A DNA stretch of 64,000 nucleotides from Elusimicrobium sp. An273 (GCF_002159705.1 NZ_NFJD01000001.1:372001-436000), one strand, 5' to 3'; positions 43,599 to 52,470 are shown, counted from the first letter of the stretch. Made by a program: numbers and translations. The notes: a model not told the origin generated them from the letters alone.

Positions 43599-43673
43599 GC
43601 CCAGTTGGCGCAGCGGTAGCGCGTTCCCTTGACATGGGAAAGGTCACAGGTTCAATCCCTGTACTGGGCACCA
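43599..43673 (+). tRNA. tRNA-Val (anticodon GAC), rebuilt at attR
   Basis: 75-nt tRNA with encoded CCA. Acceptor GCCCAGT / ACTGGGC, D-arm with GCGC, anticodon arm TTCCC TTGACAT GGGAA with anticodon GAC, and T-arm CACAGGTTCAATCCCTGT. The first 40 bases duplicate 35775-35814. The 3' half is chromosomal, the 5' half and promoter come from the element. Confidence 0.95.
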
Positions 43674-43681
43674 TTTAAAGT

Positions 43682-43708
43682 CCCTGCCCGCCGGGCGGGG
43701 ATTTTTTT
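43682..43708 (+). terminator. terminator after tRNA-Val
   Basis: 8-bp stem CCCTGCCC / GGGCGGGG with a GCC loop, followed by ATTTTTTT. Confidence 0.88.
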
Positions 43709-43816
43709 GCCCAAATCGCCTCCTGAGTTTCTCCGCCGCCTGTCTCTTTCGTTTAAAAAAGGTAAAATATAAGAAGTACGGACGACGTCTTCGCCGTTTC
43801 GCACCTAGGAGTCTGT

Positions 43817-44125
43817 ATGAGTATTTTTGAAGCGTTAATGATGTTGGGTTTTGGGCTGGCGTGGCCGTTTAACATCAGCCGCTCGCTGCACACCAAAACC
43901 GCCGCCGGAAAAAGTTTTTTGTTCATGATTACCATTGAATTGGCCTACATTTGCGGTATGATTCATAAAATCCTGTATAATTTTGACTTGGTCTTCTGGC
44001 TGTATGTATTGAACTTTGTAATGGTGCTGATTGATTTGGTGCTGATGATCCGCTACACCAAGCTTGATTGGTTCCGCAAACAGCACGCCCAGCTGCGGGA
44101 AGCCCGCCGCAAAGCACGGCAATAA
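43817..44125 (+). CDS. small multi-TM protein, PQ-loop/SemiSWEET-like
   Basis: 102-residue membrane protein with three hydrophobic helices (about 4-20, 35-52, 58-78) and a basic C-terminus. FGLAWPFNISRSLHTKTAAGKS has a proline in the first helix and a polar loop with repeated Lys/Thr, recalling the PQ-loop of SemiSWEET-type small sugar carriers; no other family came to mind. AGGAG precedes the ATG. It stands alone between tRNA-Val and threonine aldolase. Treat the transporter idea as weak inference. Confidence 0.6.
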   Translation: MSIFEALMMLGFGLAWPFNISRSLHTKTAAGKSFLFMITIELAYICGMIHKILYNFDLVFWLYVLNFVMVLIDLVLMIRYTKLDWFRKQHAQLREARRKARQ

Positions 44126-44199
44126 TACGCCGCTGACACTGCGGGCAGAAAAAGTTATAATGGAAACACGAACTAGCTGGTTTTAAAAAGAGGGACTTT

Positions 44200-45243
44200 A
44201 TGATCCGATTTAACTGTGATTACAGCGAAGGCGCACATCCCGCCGTGCTGGAAAAGCTGGCGCTGACGAACCTAGAACAAACGCCGGGCTACGGGCAGGA
44301 CATTTACTGCCGCCGGGCGGCGGATTTAATCAAAAACTTATGCGCCGCACCGGACGCGGACGTTCACTTTTTAATGGGCGGCACGCAAACCAACCTCACC
44401 GTCATTGCGGCCTGCCTACGCCCGTACCAAGGGGTGATTTCCGCCACTTCCGGCCATATCAACGTGCACGAAACCGGCGCCATTGAAACCACCGGCCACC
44501 GCGTTATTACCGTCGAAGAACAAAACGGCAAGCTGACCGCGGAACAAATCGCCCGCTGCTGCCAGGAACACTGGCAGGATGACAATCCGGAATTTGCCCC
44601 GCAGCCCAAGCTGGTATATCTTTCCTTCCCTACCGAATACGGCACCCTGTATTCCAAAGCCGAGCTGACGGCCATCCGCCGCGTATGCGACGAGCATAAT
44701 TTATTCTTATTTATGGACGGCGCCCGCCTGGGCTACGGGTTGGAAGCGCCCGGGAACGATTTGACGCTTTCGGACATTGCCGCCTGCTGCGACGTGTTCT
44801 ATATCGGCGGCACGAAAATCGGCGCTTTGCTGGGAGAAGCGGTGGTCATCGTCAACCCGAAACTGCAAAAAGATTTCCGCTATTTTATGAAGCAAAAAGG
44901 CGCTATGCTGGCCAAAGGGCGCGTGCTGGGACTGCAATTTTTGGCACTGTTTGAAAACGGCCTGTATTTTAAAATCTCCAAACACGCAGACGATATGGCC
45001 CAGCTAATCCGCCGCGCCTGCCAAGAGGCGGGGTACTCGTTTCTGTACGATTCCCCCACCAACCAGCAGTTTCCGATTATGCCGGAAAAGACCATCAAGC
45101 AGTTGGAAGAGTTTTACGCCTTTTCCCACACCCGCCGCCTAGACCGCGGCCGGGCGGCCATCCGCATTTGCACCAGCTGGGCCACGCGAGAAGAAGACGT
45201 GCGCCAGCTCACAGCCGACATCCGCAAATACGCGGGGAAATAA
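44200..45243 (+). CDS. ltaE: low-specificity L-threonine aldolase
   Basis: PLP enzyme splitting threonine and related beta-hydroxy amino acids into glycine and an aldehyde. The 347 residues have FNCDYSEGAHPAVL at the start, the MGGTQTNLT cofactor loop, HINVHETGA, the MDGARLGYGLE Asp that binds the pyridine nitrogen, and PLP lysine Lys206 in YIGGTKIGALLGE. RRAAIRICTSWAT is near the C-terminus. AGAGGGA precedes the ATG. The nfo gene follows 2 bases after its stop, so they share a transcript. Confidence 0.9.
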   Translation: MIRFNCDYSEGAHPAVLEKLALTNLEQTPGYGQDIYCRRAADLIKNLCAAPDADVHFLMGGTQTNLTVIAACLRPYQGVISATSGHINVHETGAIETTGHRVITVEEQNGKLTAEQIARCCQEHWQDDNPEFAPQPKLVYLSFPTEYGTLYSKAELTAIRRVCDEHNLFLFMDGARLGYGLEAPGNDLTLSDIAACCDVFYIGGTKIGALLGEAVVIVNPKLQKDFRYFMKQKGAMLAKGRVLGLQFLALFENGLYFKISKHADDMAQLIRRACQEAGYSFLYDSPTNQQFPIMPEKTIKQLEEFYAFSHTRRLDRGRAAIRICTSWATREEDVRQLTADIRKYAGK

Positions 45244-45245
45244 AT

Positions 45246-46076
45246 ATGTTTTACATTGGTTGCCATTTATCTGCGTCCAAGGGCTGGGAAGCCATGGGCA
45301 AAACCGCCTTGGAAATTAACGCCAATACCTTCCAGTTTTTTACGCGCAACCCCCGCGGCAGCAAGGCCAAAGAGCTGGACTTGCAAGACGTGGCCCGCCT
45401 GCGCCAACTGCTGGTGCAGCACCGTTTTGGCCCCGTCATCGCACACGCTCCCTATACCTTAAATCCGGCCGCGGCCGACCCGCACATCCGCACTTTTGCC
45501 CGCCAAACCTTGGCGGACGATTTGGCCCGGCTGGAACACCTGCCCGGCAATTTGTACAATTTTCACCCCGGCAGCCACGTGGGCCAAGGAACCGAAGCGG
45601 GCATCCGCCTGATTATTCAAACACTAAATGATATTTTAAGCCCCCGGCAGCACACAACGGTTTTGCTGGAAACCATGGCCGGCAAAGGCAGTGAAATCGG
45701 ACGCAGTTTTGACGAATTAAAGCAGATTTTGGACGGAGTGAAACAAAACGACAAGCTGGGCGTGTGCCTGGACACCTGCCACGTGCACGACGCCGGCTAT
45801 TCGCTGGCGGTGCTGGACGGCATGCTGGAAGAATTTGACAAGCAAATTGGCCTTCCCAGGCTAAAAGCCGTTCACTTAAACGACAGCCTCAACCCCCGCG
45901 GCGCCCATAAAGACCGCCACGCCCCAATCGGCCAAGGGGAAATCGGCACCCAAACCCTGGCCCGGGTCATCAATCACCCGGCCTTAAAAGACCTTCCTTT
46001 TTGTTTGGAAACGCCCAACGATTTGGCCGGATACGCGCGGGAAATTGCGCTGCTTCGCAGTTTGCGCGCCGATTAG
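45246..46076 (+). CDS. nfo: endonuclease IV (AP endonuclease)
   Basis: Cuts DNA at abasic sites in base excision repair. The 276 residues form a TIM barrel with the three-zinc ligand motifs: YIGCHLSASKGW, AHAPYTLNPA, NFHPGSHVGQG, VLLETMAGKG, LDTCHVHDAGY, HLNDSLNPRG, DRHAPIGQG and CLETPN. The ATG at 45246 begins at the family's normal N-terminus; an earlier in-frame start would lie inside the aldolase gene. Confidence 0.95.
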   Translation: MFYIGCHLSASKGWEAMGKTALEINANTFQFFTRNPRGSKAKELDLQDVARLRQLLVQHRFGPVIAHAPYTLNPAAADPHIRTFARQTLADDLARLEHLPGNLYNFHPGSHVGQGTEAGIRLIIQTLNDILSPRQHTTVLLETMAGKGSEIGRSFDELKQILDGVKQNDKLGVCLDTCHVHDAGYSLAVLDGMLEEFDKQIGLPRLKAVHLNDSLNPRGAHKDRHAPIGQGEIGTQTLARVINHPALKDLPFCLETPNDLAGYAREIALLRSLRAD

Positions 46077-46787
46077 CTAACGCCGAACACGGGCCACCAA
46101 CATCACGCTGTATCCCCCCACCCACCAAGCCGCCCAAGAATGGGGCAGCAGCACATGCGCCACCTTTCGGATCAGCATGCCGATTCGGCTGCGAAGCCGC
46201 GGCAAAGGAGGAGGGCATTCCACATATTTATTGGTATAGTGCCAGCTTAAAATTTGATATCCCCTGTTGCGAAGCACCCGGCGCAGGTAAGGTGCAGTGT
46301 AGAAGTGAATGTGCCCCACAGTGCGGCGTTCCGTTTCTAAAATTTCCGGTTTAATCACGCTGCGCACCGACAAATCAAGCGGCACATGCAGCACCAGCAA
46401 AGGGGCTTTACTCTCTAAATGGGTTAAAAATAAATCGGGCTCCGGCACATGTTCCAGCACATCTATCGCCAATACGGCGTCAAAAGACGCTTGTCCCGTT
46501 TTGTTTCCCTGCACAAAGTGCACGTTGTCGGGGGCTCCCTGCAGGCACAGCTGATGCGCCTGCGGCGAGATATCACACCCGGTAAAATGCATATGCGGCC
46601 GTTTCCGGGCCCACTCTTTTAACAGTTCCCCGGCCCCGCAGCCGACGTCGCACACGTTGTGTAATTTTCCGGTTACTCCCGCCTGCTCCAATGCGCGCAG
46701 CACATGCTGCAGTTTCCAGCGGGCATCTTGGGCGTGCCAGCCGGGATTGGCTTGCAGGTAGGTACCGTCTGTATAAATGGAAGTCAT
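46077..46787 (-). CDS. SAM-dependent class I methyltransferase
   Basis: 236-residue methyltransferase. It has the SAM-binding motif CDVGCGAGELL, the acidic end of strand two in FTGCDISPQAH, and the IDVLEHVPEPD motif seen in UbiG/Methyltransf_23-like enzymes. The C-terminal 60 residues contain an amphipathic or membrane-associated segment (HVLLPHSWAAWWVGGYSVMLV). The start at 46787 is chosen because TATAAT ends 6 bases before it; a longer frame would add 32 residues without a site. It is monocistronic. The substrate is unknown, perhaps a lipid or glycan. Confidence 0.8.
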   Translation of the reverse strand: MTSIYTDGTYLQANPGWHAQDARWKLQHVLRALEQAGVTGKLHNVCDVGCGAGELLKEWARKRPHMHFTGCDISPQAHQLCLQGAPDNVHFVQGNKTGQASFDAVLAIDVLEHVPEPDLFLTHLESKAPLLVLHVPLDLSVRSVIKPEILETERRTVGHIHFYTAPYLRRVLRNRGYQILSWHYTNKYVECPPPLPRLRSRIGMLIRKVAHVLLPHSWAAWWVGGYSVMLVARVRR

Positions 46788-46793
46788 AGGCTT

Positions 46794-46799
46794 ATTATA
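46794..46799 (-). promoter_or_regulatory. -10 box of the methyltransferase (leaderless)
   Basis: TATAAT followed by AAGCCT and then the ATG. No ribosome binding site is present. Confidence 0.55.
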
Positions 46800-46918
46800 A
46801 CTAAAAAAGACTTCCTGCGCACACCGCCTCGCCGACGGCTTTTTCCCCCTTTCTTGCGGGCCCTTTTTCTCCTCGCAAATCACGCTTAAATAAGGCTTTC
46901 TTTTTATCTTAAATTCTG

Positions 46919-46924
46919 TATAAT
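46919..46924 (+). promoter_or_regulatory. -10 box of the autotransporter gene
   Basis: TATAAT about 38 bases before the ATG; a strong CCGGAGGA ribosome site lies between. No clear -35. Confidence 0.5.
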
Positions 46925-46962
46925 AGAAATATATTGCTTTTTTAATTCAAACCGGAGGACAA

Positions 46963-49900
46963 ATGAAGAATTTGACTGCAGGACTCATCCTTGCGTTTTG
47001 TTTCGCTTCTGCGGCAAACGCCCAAACCTGGAAGCCGATTGAAACGGCGGGCCCGGTGGAAGGGGAAACTGTAACGATTAACAAGCCTCTTACCCAAGAA
47101 GCTACCAATATGATGATTGCTGGCGGCGCTTCGATGAACGCCACTGCCACCAACAACACGCTAAACATTTCCACGGACATCGCCGAAACGAATACCACGG
47201 TTCCGGAAGGACAATATAACCACTATATCGCCGGCGGGGCTGTTTATAATAACACGGCCGATGGAAACACCGTCAACATCTCCGGGGCAAACATTTCCGG
47301 CCGTGCGGTGGCCGGCGGGTTGGCCCGCACCAACCGCGCAGATGCGGTGGATGCCGAAAAATGGAATACGGGCAACGCCACCAACAATACGGTTAATATC
47401 ACGGGCGCAACCATTAACGTAAATCCCCAAACGGCGGACAGCGTATTTGACATGGAAGGAGATCCTGTGGCCGTAGCCGGCGGGGCTTCTCAGTTTTTTA
47501 TCGGCAACGCCTCGGGCAACACCGTAAACATTACAGACTCTGCGATTACCGGCGGGGTAGTGGGAGGGCTTTCCTACGTCAAAACCTCGCAGGAAGAAGT
47601 GGACAACCACCCCGACATTACGGCCGACCGCAACAACAATAACAATACCGTCAATCTGACCGGATCTACCGTGACGGGAGACATTTACGGCTCCTTGGGC
47701 GGTGTAACCGGCAATTACAATACGGTGATCTTAAACAAAACCACCGTGAACGGAAGCGCCTTTGCCGCCAAAAGCGGTTTTTCCCTCTACGACGGAGAAC
47801 AATCCGTAGGAACCTTTGACTACAACCGCTTGGATTTATTAAACGGCTCCCGCGTTCAATCTGCCGCGGCAGTTTCGGCCGCCAACAACAACGCCAGCCA
47901 CAACATCATGAACATCCAAGATTCCACCGTTGCCGACGGTACCTTGTACACCGTCAAAATGATTCACGGCCAGGAAGACAATTCTTCCACTATCGGCGGA
48001 ACGACGGATTACAACACCTTAACCATTACCAACACGCCTATGACGGCCTACGAAATCGGCGGGGCGGTAAACTTTACGGGGAACCCGAGCCATAACACGG
48101 TTTCTATCTCCGGTTCCGACTTGACGCTTACTTATAACGGAAATGACACCTTAGGCGGCGTAATGAATATCCAGTCGTTAACCAGCCAAGAACTTTTAGG
48201 CACCAAAACGTCTCTGGACAACCCCATTTCGCCAGTACTGAATACTTCCCACGGGTACATCTTGGGTGGGGCTACGTCCGACTACACCAGCCAAACCAAT
48301 ACCGAACCGACCGAAGAAGCGCCGGAAGAATTTATCTTGGGTTTTGGCTCCGCCGCGGACAACAACACCATCTCGCTGCAAAACGGCACGATTAACGCCA
48401 ATGTAATGGGCGGGTTTGCTTCGTACGTACGGGAAGTAAACTACACTACCCAGCAAACGGATGAAAAGGGACGCGTGACGGAAAAAGTGGAAGTAAGCAA
48501 AACCGGACTGACGACCACGACCACCACTACTTCCTACACCTATAACGAAGAAACCGGCGAAGTAACCACGCAAACCTCCACCGATACCGACACGGCCGAA
48601 CAGATTGACGACAAATTCAGTGCCTCCGGCAACACCATTATGCTGACGGACGTTACCGTAAACGGCAACGTATACGGCGGCTATGTGGACGGAGCCGAAC
48701 TGAAACAAGAAAATATGCTGGCGCAAAACAATACGGTTGTATTAGCCGGCAATACGCAAGTAAACGGCACGGTATACGGCGGATCTAACCCCTATTATGC
48801 CAACACCAACAAGCTGGTCTTCAGCCATATCGCCAACGGAAATAATTTCGTTTCCTTCGATATGAACAACTTCAAGAATTTCAACCCGATGACGTCCATC
48901 TACGGGGATTTTGACACCCGCCTTGAATTTACCGGCGGCGATGTACATGCGCAAATGACCTTGGCTTCCAGCGCTATGAAAGAAACGGACGCCACCGTCA
49001 TCATCCGCACCCCCGGCGACATTCTGGACGGCTACGGCCCGGTGGAATGCAACGGAGACCCCAACTGCATTAAATATACCTCCGACGTTGCTTTAACCAA
49101 CAACAAACTGGGCGCCTATTCTTTTACGCTGACTCCGGATTTGCAGGGCAACGTTTTGGAATGGACGCTCGCCAGCCGCAAAGACAAAGCGAACGTGGAA
49201 ATGTACGGGCAGCTGCCGTTAGTCGGGTTGGCTCTCGTAAGCGAAGGGCCGGAAATGCTCAACCAAACCATGAATGATATTTGGCAGAGCGATACGGATC
49301 AAAACTCCTTTGTAAACGCTGCGTACCACCACACCCGCTACAAAACGGGCAGCGGCTTTGATTTGGATTCCTCGGTTGTTCATGCCGGTGCGTGGAAAAA
49401 ATTCACGGACGACTGGGTATTGGGCTTCTTTGCCAAGTACGCAGGCGGCTCGTATGACACCTTCCCGATTAAAGTTTCCGGCGACGCCAATGCCGCGGGC
49501 GGCGGTTTGATGACGTCTCTTCGCTACAGCGAAACCGGCCGCTTGGAAATCAGCGCCGAAGCCGGCTATATGGATATAGACTTCAATTCCAGCGAACTGC
49601 TCTCCTCTTTCAGCAGCAAAGGCCTCTACTACGGCGCCACCGCCGGCTTTGTGGAAAACTTGCTGCCGGACTTGGACTTGTTTGCCAACATCCAGTGGCT
49701 GCGCAAAGAAAAAGACGACATGACCGACAACTTGAATCAAAAAATTGAATTTGATTCGATGCAAAGCTTGGCCTTGCGCTTTGGAGCGGACTATACGTTC
49801 ACTTCCGTAGATTTGGGCGGCTTGACCCCGGCGTTGGGCGTAAGCGGCCTCTATGAAATGGACGGCGAATCTACCGTAGCGGTAGACGGGATGACCAACA

Positions 49901-50061
49901 GCGACGCCTCGCTTAAAGGCATGAGCGGCCGCGGCGAATTCTCCCTGATTTACCACAACAACGACACTTTCCTGCCGCTGCACACGGTGCTGACGCTGTA
50001 CGGTCAGGTGGGCAAACGGGAAGGCTTCGGCGGAGAAGTGAACATCTCGTTTGAATTCTAA
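46963..50061 (+). CDS. autotransporter with NTVNI-repeat beta-helix passenger
   Basis: 1032-residue surface protein. A signal peptide ends at ANA. The passenger (about residues 22-730) has at least twelve spaced copies of a degenerate (N/Y)NTVxI-x(4,6)-V/I pattern, each followed by a Gly-rich turn (for example GNTVNITDSAITGG), typical of a right-handed beta-helix. A Thr-rich tract lies near residue 510-550. The only cysteines in this part are the pair ECNGDPNC. The last 270 residues form the translocating barrel, ending VNISFEF with a terminal Phe. It is a single-gene unit with a strong ribosome site and terminator. An adhesin or host-contact role is inferred; no protease motif is seen. Confidence 0.88.
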   Translation: MKNLTAGLILAFCFASAANAQTWKPIETAGPVEGETVTINKPLTQEATNMMIAGGASMNATATNNTLNISTDIAETNTTVPEGQYNHYIAGGAVYNNTADGNTVNISGANISGRAVAGGLARTNRADAVDAEKWNTGNATNNTVNITGATINVNPQTADSVFDMEGDPVAVAGGASQFFIGNASGNTVNITDSAITGGVVGGLSYVKTSQEEVDNHPDITADRNNNNNTVNLTGSTVTGDIYGSLGGVTGNYNTVILNKTTVNGSAFAAKSGFSLYDGEQSVGTFDYNRLDLLNGSRVQSAAAVSAANNNASHNIMNIQDSTVADGTLYTVKMIHGQEDNSSTIGGTTDYNTLTITNTPMTAYEIGGAVNFTGNPSHNTVSISGSDLTLTYNGNDTLGGVMNIQSLTSQELLGTKTSLDNPISPVLNTSHGYILGGATSDYTSQTNTEPTEEAPEEFILGFGSAADNNTISLQNGTINANVMGGFASYVREVNYTTQQTDEKGRVTEKVEVSKTGLTTTTTTTSYTYNEETGEVTTQTSTDTDTAEQIDDKFSASGNTIMLTDVTVNGNVYGGYVDGAELKQENMLAQNNTVVLAGNTQVNGTVYGGSNPYYANTNKLVFSHIANGNNFVSFDMNNFKNFNPMTSIYGDFDTRLEFTGGDVHAQMTLASSAMKETDATVIIRTPGDILDGYGPVECNGDPNCIKYTSDVALTNNKLGAYSFTLTPDLQGNVLEWTLASRKDKANVEMYGQLPLVGLALVSEGPEMLNQTMNDIWQSDTDQNSFVNAAYHHTRYKTGSGFDLDSSVVHAGAWKKFTDDWVLGFFAKYAGGSYDTFPIKVSGDANAAGGGLMTSLRYSETGRLEISAEAGYMDIDFNSSELLSSFSSKGLYYGATAGFVENLLPDLDLFANIQWLRKEKDDMTDNLNQKIEFDSMQSLALRFGADYTFTSVDLGGLTPALGVSGLYEMDGESTVAVDGMTNSDASLKGMSGRGEFSLIYHNNDTFLPLHTVLTLYGQVGKREGFGGEVNISFEF

Positions 50062-50070
50062 CCGATCTTA

Positions 50071-50099
50071 AGAAAAGGCCCGCAAGGGCCTTTTCTTTT
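50071..50099 (+). terminator. terminator of the autotransporter gene
   Basis: Perfect 11-bp stem AGAAAAGGCCC / GGGCCTTTTCT with a GCAA loop and a T-rich tail. Confidence 0.92.
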
Positions 50100-50113
50100 G
50101 GGTTTCATTTTAG

Positions 50114-50142
50114 TTGCACTTTTGCATAAAAACTGTTATAAT
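50114..50142 (+). promoter_or_regulatory. promoter of tRNA-Ala
   Basis: TTGCAC (50114-50119) and TATAAT (50137-50142) with a 17-base spacer. Confidence 0.75.
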
Positions 50143-50159
50143 AATTAGGTAGTAAATAA

Positions 50160-50235
50160 GGGCCTGTAGCTCAGCTGGGAGAGCGCCTGCATGGCATGCA
50201 GGAGGTCGCAAGTTCGATCCTTGTCAGGTCCACCA
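50160..50235 (+). tRNA. tRNA-Ala (anticodon GGC)
   Basis: 76 nt with encoded CCA. Acceptor GGGCCTG / CAGGTCC (one G-T pair), D-arm GCTCAGCTGGGAGAGC, anticodon arm CCTGC ATGGCAT GCAGG with GGC, and T-loop AGTTCGATCCT. Confidence 0.95.
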
Positions 50236-50247
50236 TTTTTTATTTTA

Positions 50248-50270
50248 CCCCGCTTTTGGCGGGGTTTTTT
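50248..50270 (+). terminator. terminator after tRNA-Ala
   Basis: CCCCGC / GCGGGG stem with a loop of five bases and six T. Confidence 0.88.
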
Positions 50271-50349
50271 ATTGCCGTTTTTCAGTCCATTTCTTCCGCG
50301 GCCTGCGCCACAAACCCACAAACATTTTTCGCATGCGTCTTTAATTTCA

Positions 50350-50355
50350 TACAAT
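50350..50355 (+). promoter_or_regulatory. -10 box of the glycosyltransferase gene (leaderless)
   Basis: TACAAT, then AACCGT, then the ATG at 50362. No ribosome binding site is visible. Confidence 0.5.
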
Positions 50356-50361
50356 AACCGT

Positions 50362-51717
50362 ATGGCTTTTTATAAAGACAAAGTGTTTCGGCTTTTATTC
50401 GTCCTTTTGGCACTGTTTAAAGCGGCGGCCCTTTTGTATGCGGCGTTTTGGAACCCGCTGGGAGAAGCGGTACTGGCGTTTCCCGATTCGATTACGTATG
50501 TTTACCCCGCGCAAACGTGGCTGCAATACGGTGCCATGTGGGAGGCCGTCTCGGCCACGCCCATGCTCTTGCGCACGCCAGGGTATCCTTTCTTTTTGGC
50601 GCTCATCGGTTTTTTTACCGGTAATTTAACCTGGGCCGTGGCCATTGCGCAAAATTTCCTTTCGCTGTTTCTTTTAATCCCGGTTTATTTAACGGCACGC
50701 CGTTTGGCCGGGCTGCCGGCCGCACGCTGGGCCACATTTTTCTGCACGGTAAGCGTATTGTATTTTTCCCTGTCTTTTGCCGTACTGAGCGAAACGCTGT
50801 GCGTGTTTTTATTGGCTTGGTTTGTATTTTTTACGGTACGCTTTTTACAGGCCCCCCGCGCTGTAGATTTAGCGGCGGCGGCGTTGTTTTTGGCAGCGGC
50901 CGTTTACGTACGCCCGGCCGTATATTATTTTATGTTTGCGGCGGCCGTCATGCTGGTATGTTTCCAAGCGGGGAAACTCGTTCGCTTTCCGCTGCATAAA
51001 ATAATTGTGTTTTTTATACTGCCGCTTATCCTCTTAATAGGGGCCTGGCAGCTGCGCAACCGCCTGCAAACGGGTTTTGGCGGTTTTACGTCAGTAGGGG
51101 CCTACAACCTGTATATGTGGAACGAAGATTATCTGGCGCACAAAATGGGCTTATCCGTGCCGCAGGCGCACGACGCGCTGGAGCGCGCCCTGCCCGCCGG
51201 ATTTAGCCAACTGCCCGCCCAAGAACAAGTGCGTATTTATAAATCGTGGGCGCGGCCGCTGATTCAGGAAAGCTTTTTTTATAAACTTTCCCGCGCACCG
51301 CTTTGGGCGCTAAAAACGCTGTTTGGCGCCAACTTTGTACACCTCTCGCGCTTGGCCTGGGGCGGACGCACGCCGCAAGCCTTGCTGGAAGGAGAGATGT
51401 TAAACCACACCGAAGCGGTGCATACGCGCTGGCTGGAAAAATTTTCCGACAAGCTGTTGTTTGCGGCCGCCGCCGGGCAAGTGGCGCTGACGGTACTTTT
51501 GGGAATCATCGGCTTTTGGGTTTTGTGGCAAAAAGAAAAAACAAGCGCTTTCTTTTTAGGCGTCTATTGCCTGTATTTCTGGGCGATTGGATCCACTTTT
51601 TTTGGGGCTTACGCCCGTTTTCGGGCGCCTTTTGAATTTGTGCTGTGCATTGCCGCCGGAGCGGCGGCCGCGGCGTTATGGCAGCGGTTTAACCCGCGCC
51701 AAAGGCCGCTTCCTTAA
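50362..51717 (+). CDS. multi-TM glycosyltransferase, family 39-like
   Basis: 451-residue integral membrane protein with about ten hydrophobic segments and basic loops. The first periplasmic loop has FPDSITYVYPAQTWLQYG, in the position where GT-C enzymes (PMT/ArnT-like) carry the catalytic Asp, and the next has LRTPGYPFFLAL, a motif recurrent in this superfamily. The ATG at 50362 is chosen from the -10 box 6 bases upstream and from the start of the first helix; a longer reading frame would run back through the tRNA. It likely moves a sugar from a lipid-linked donor to a cell-surface acceptor. Donor and acceptor are unknown. Confidence 0.75.
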   Translation: MAFYKDKVFRLLFVLLALFKAAALLYAAFWNPLGEAVLAFPDSITYVYPAQTWLQYGAMWEAVSATPMLLRTPGYPFFLALIGFFTGNLTWAVAIAQNFLSLFLLIPVYLTARRLAGLPAARWATFFCTVSVLYFSLSFAVLSETLCVFLLAWFVFFTVRFLQAPRAVDLAAAALFLAAAVYVRPAVYYFMFAAAVMLVCFQAGKLVRFPLHKIIVFFILPLILLIGAWQLRNRLQTGFGGFTSVGAYNLYMWNEDYLAHKMGLSVPQAHDALERALPAGFSQLPAQEQVRIYKSWARPLIQESFFYKLSRAPLWALKTLFGANFVHLSRLAWGGRTPQALLEGEMLNHTEAVHTRWLEKFSDKLLFAAAAGQVALTVLLGIIGFWVLWQKEKTSAFFLGVYCLYFWAIGSTFFGAYARFRAPFEFVLCIAAGAAAAALWQRFNPRQRPLP

Positions 51718-51735
51718 CGGGGAATCTCCCGTTTA
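51715..51735. terminator. weak hairpin between convergent genes
   Basis: AACGGG / CCCGTT, 6 bp, overlapping the region of both stop codons. Confidence 0.4.
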
Positions 51736-52470
51736 TAACCCCAGCGAAAGACTGTCTATTAGAAAAGAGGGATATTTCTGCTTGGCCATTTTTTCCTGCG
51801 TGATGCGCAAGTCGTAGGGCTGGCGGATAAAACGGAAGGTTTTGGCCTCCGTATCCCAAATGCCAAAAGAGGCGTGAGGATTATTATCCCGCGGTTTGCC
51901 CACCGCCCCGGGATTGATAACGTAGCGGTTTTTGTCATTGAGCCGGACGAGCGCGTCCTCTTTGCGGTTTAAATAAATGGCGCACGCGCGGGGAGAGCCT
52001 TTCATGTAAAAAGGCAAATGCGTATGCCCCACCCAGCACACCTGTCCTTCCCACAAGTCAAAACACGCCCGAAACTGCGAACAGCTGGAGAAGTATTCTT
52101 TAATCGGATCGGCCGGGGTGCCGTGTACGGCGGTAAAATTGTCCCCGTGCCGGACGGTGGGAAGAGCGGACAGAAAGCGGATGGATTTTTCGCTTAGTTG
52201 TTTTTTATTGGCGTCCAACGCCACCTTGGCGTCGTAATTAAAAAGCGACTCCAATTCCGGCTGCACAAACACCGCATCGTGATTGCCCAGCACGCAGGCC
52301 AGCAAATTTAATTGGGAAATTTTGCGCACGCACGCCTCGGGATCCGGCCCGTAGCCGATGATGTCGCCGCAGTAAATAAAGTGGCTTACGCCTTCTTTTT
52401 GGTAGCGTTCCAGGCACGCGTCCAGCGCTTCCAAATTACTGTGTACATCCGAAAACACGCCAACCAGCAT
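51733..52470 (-). CDS. metallophosphoesterase (YfcE/MJ0936-like)
   Basis: 245-residue calcineurin-like phosphoesterase. Motifs: VFSDVHSNLEAL, YCGDIIGYGPDPE, LGNHDA, a later HGTPADP and GHTHLPF, and INPGAVGKPRD. This is the layout of small bacterial phosphodiesterases such as YfcE, usually active on artificial phosphodiesters; the cellular substrate is unknown. The ATG overlaps the smc stop (TAATG), so it is co-transcribed with smc. Confidence 0.85.
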   Translation of the reverse strand: MLVGVFSDVHSNLEALDACLERYQKEGVSHFIYCGDIIGYGPDPEACVRKISQLNLLACVLGNHDAVFVQPELESLFNYDAKVALDANKKQLSEKSIRFLSALPTVRHGDNFTAVHGTPADPIKEYFSSCSQFRACFDLWEGQVCWVGHTHLPFYMKGSPRACAIYLNRKEDALVRLNDKNRYVINPGAVGKPRDNNPHASFGIWDTEAKTFRFIRQPYDLRITQEKMAKQKYPSFLIDSLSLGL

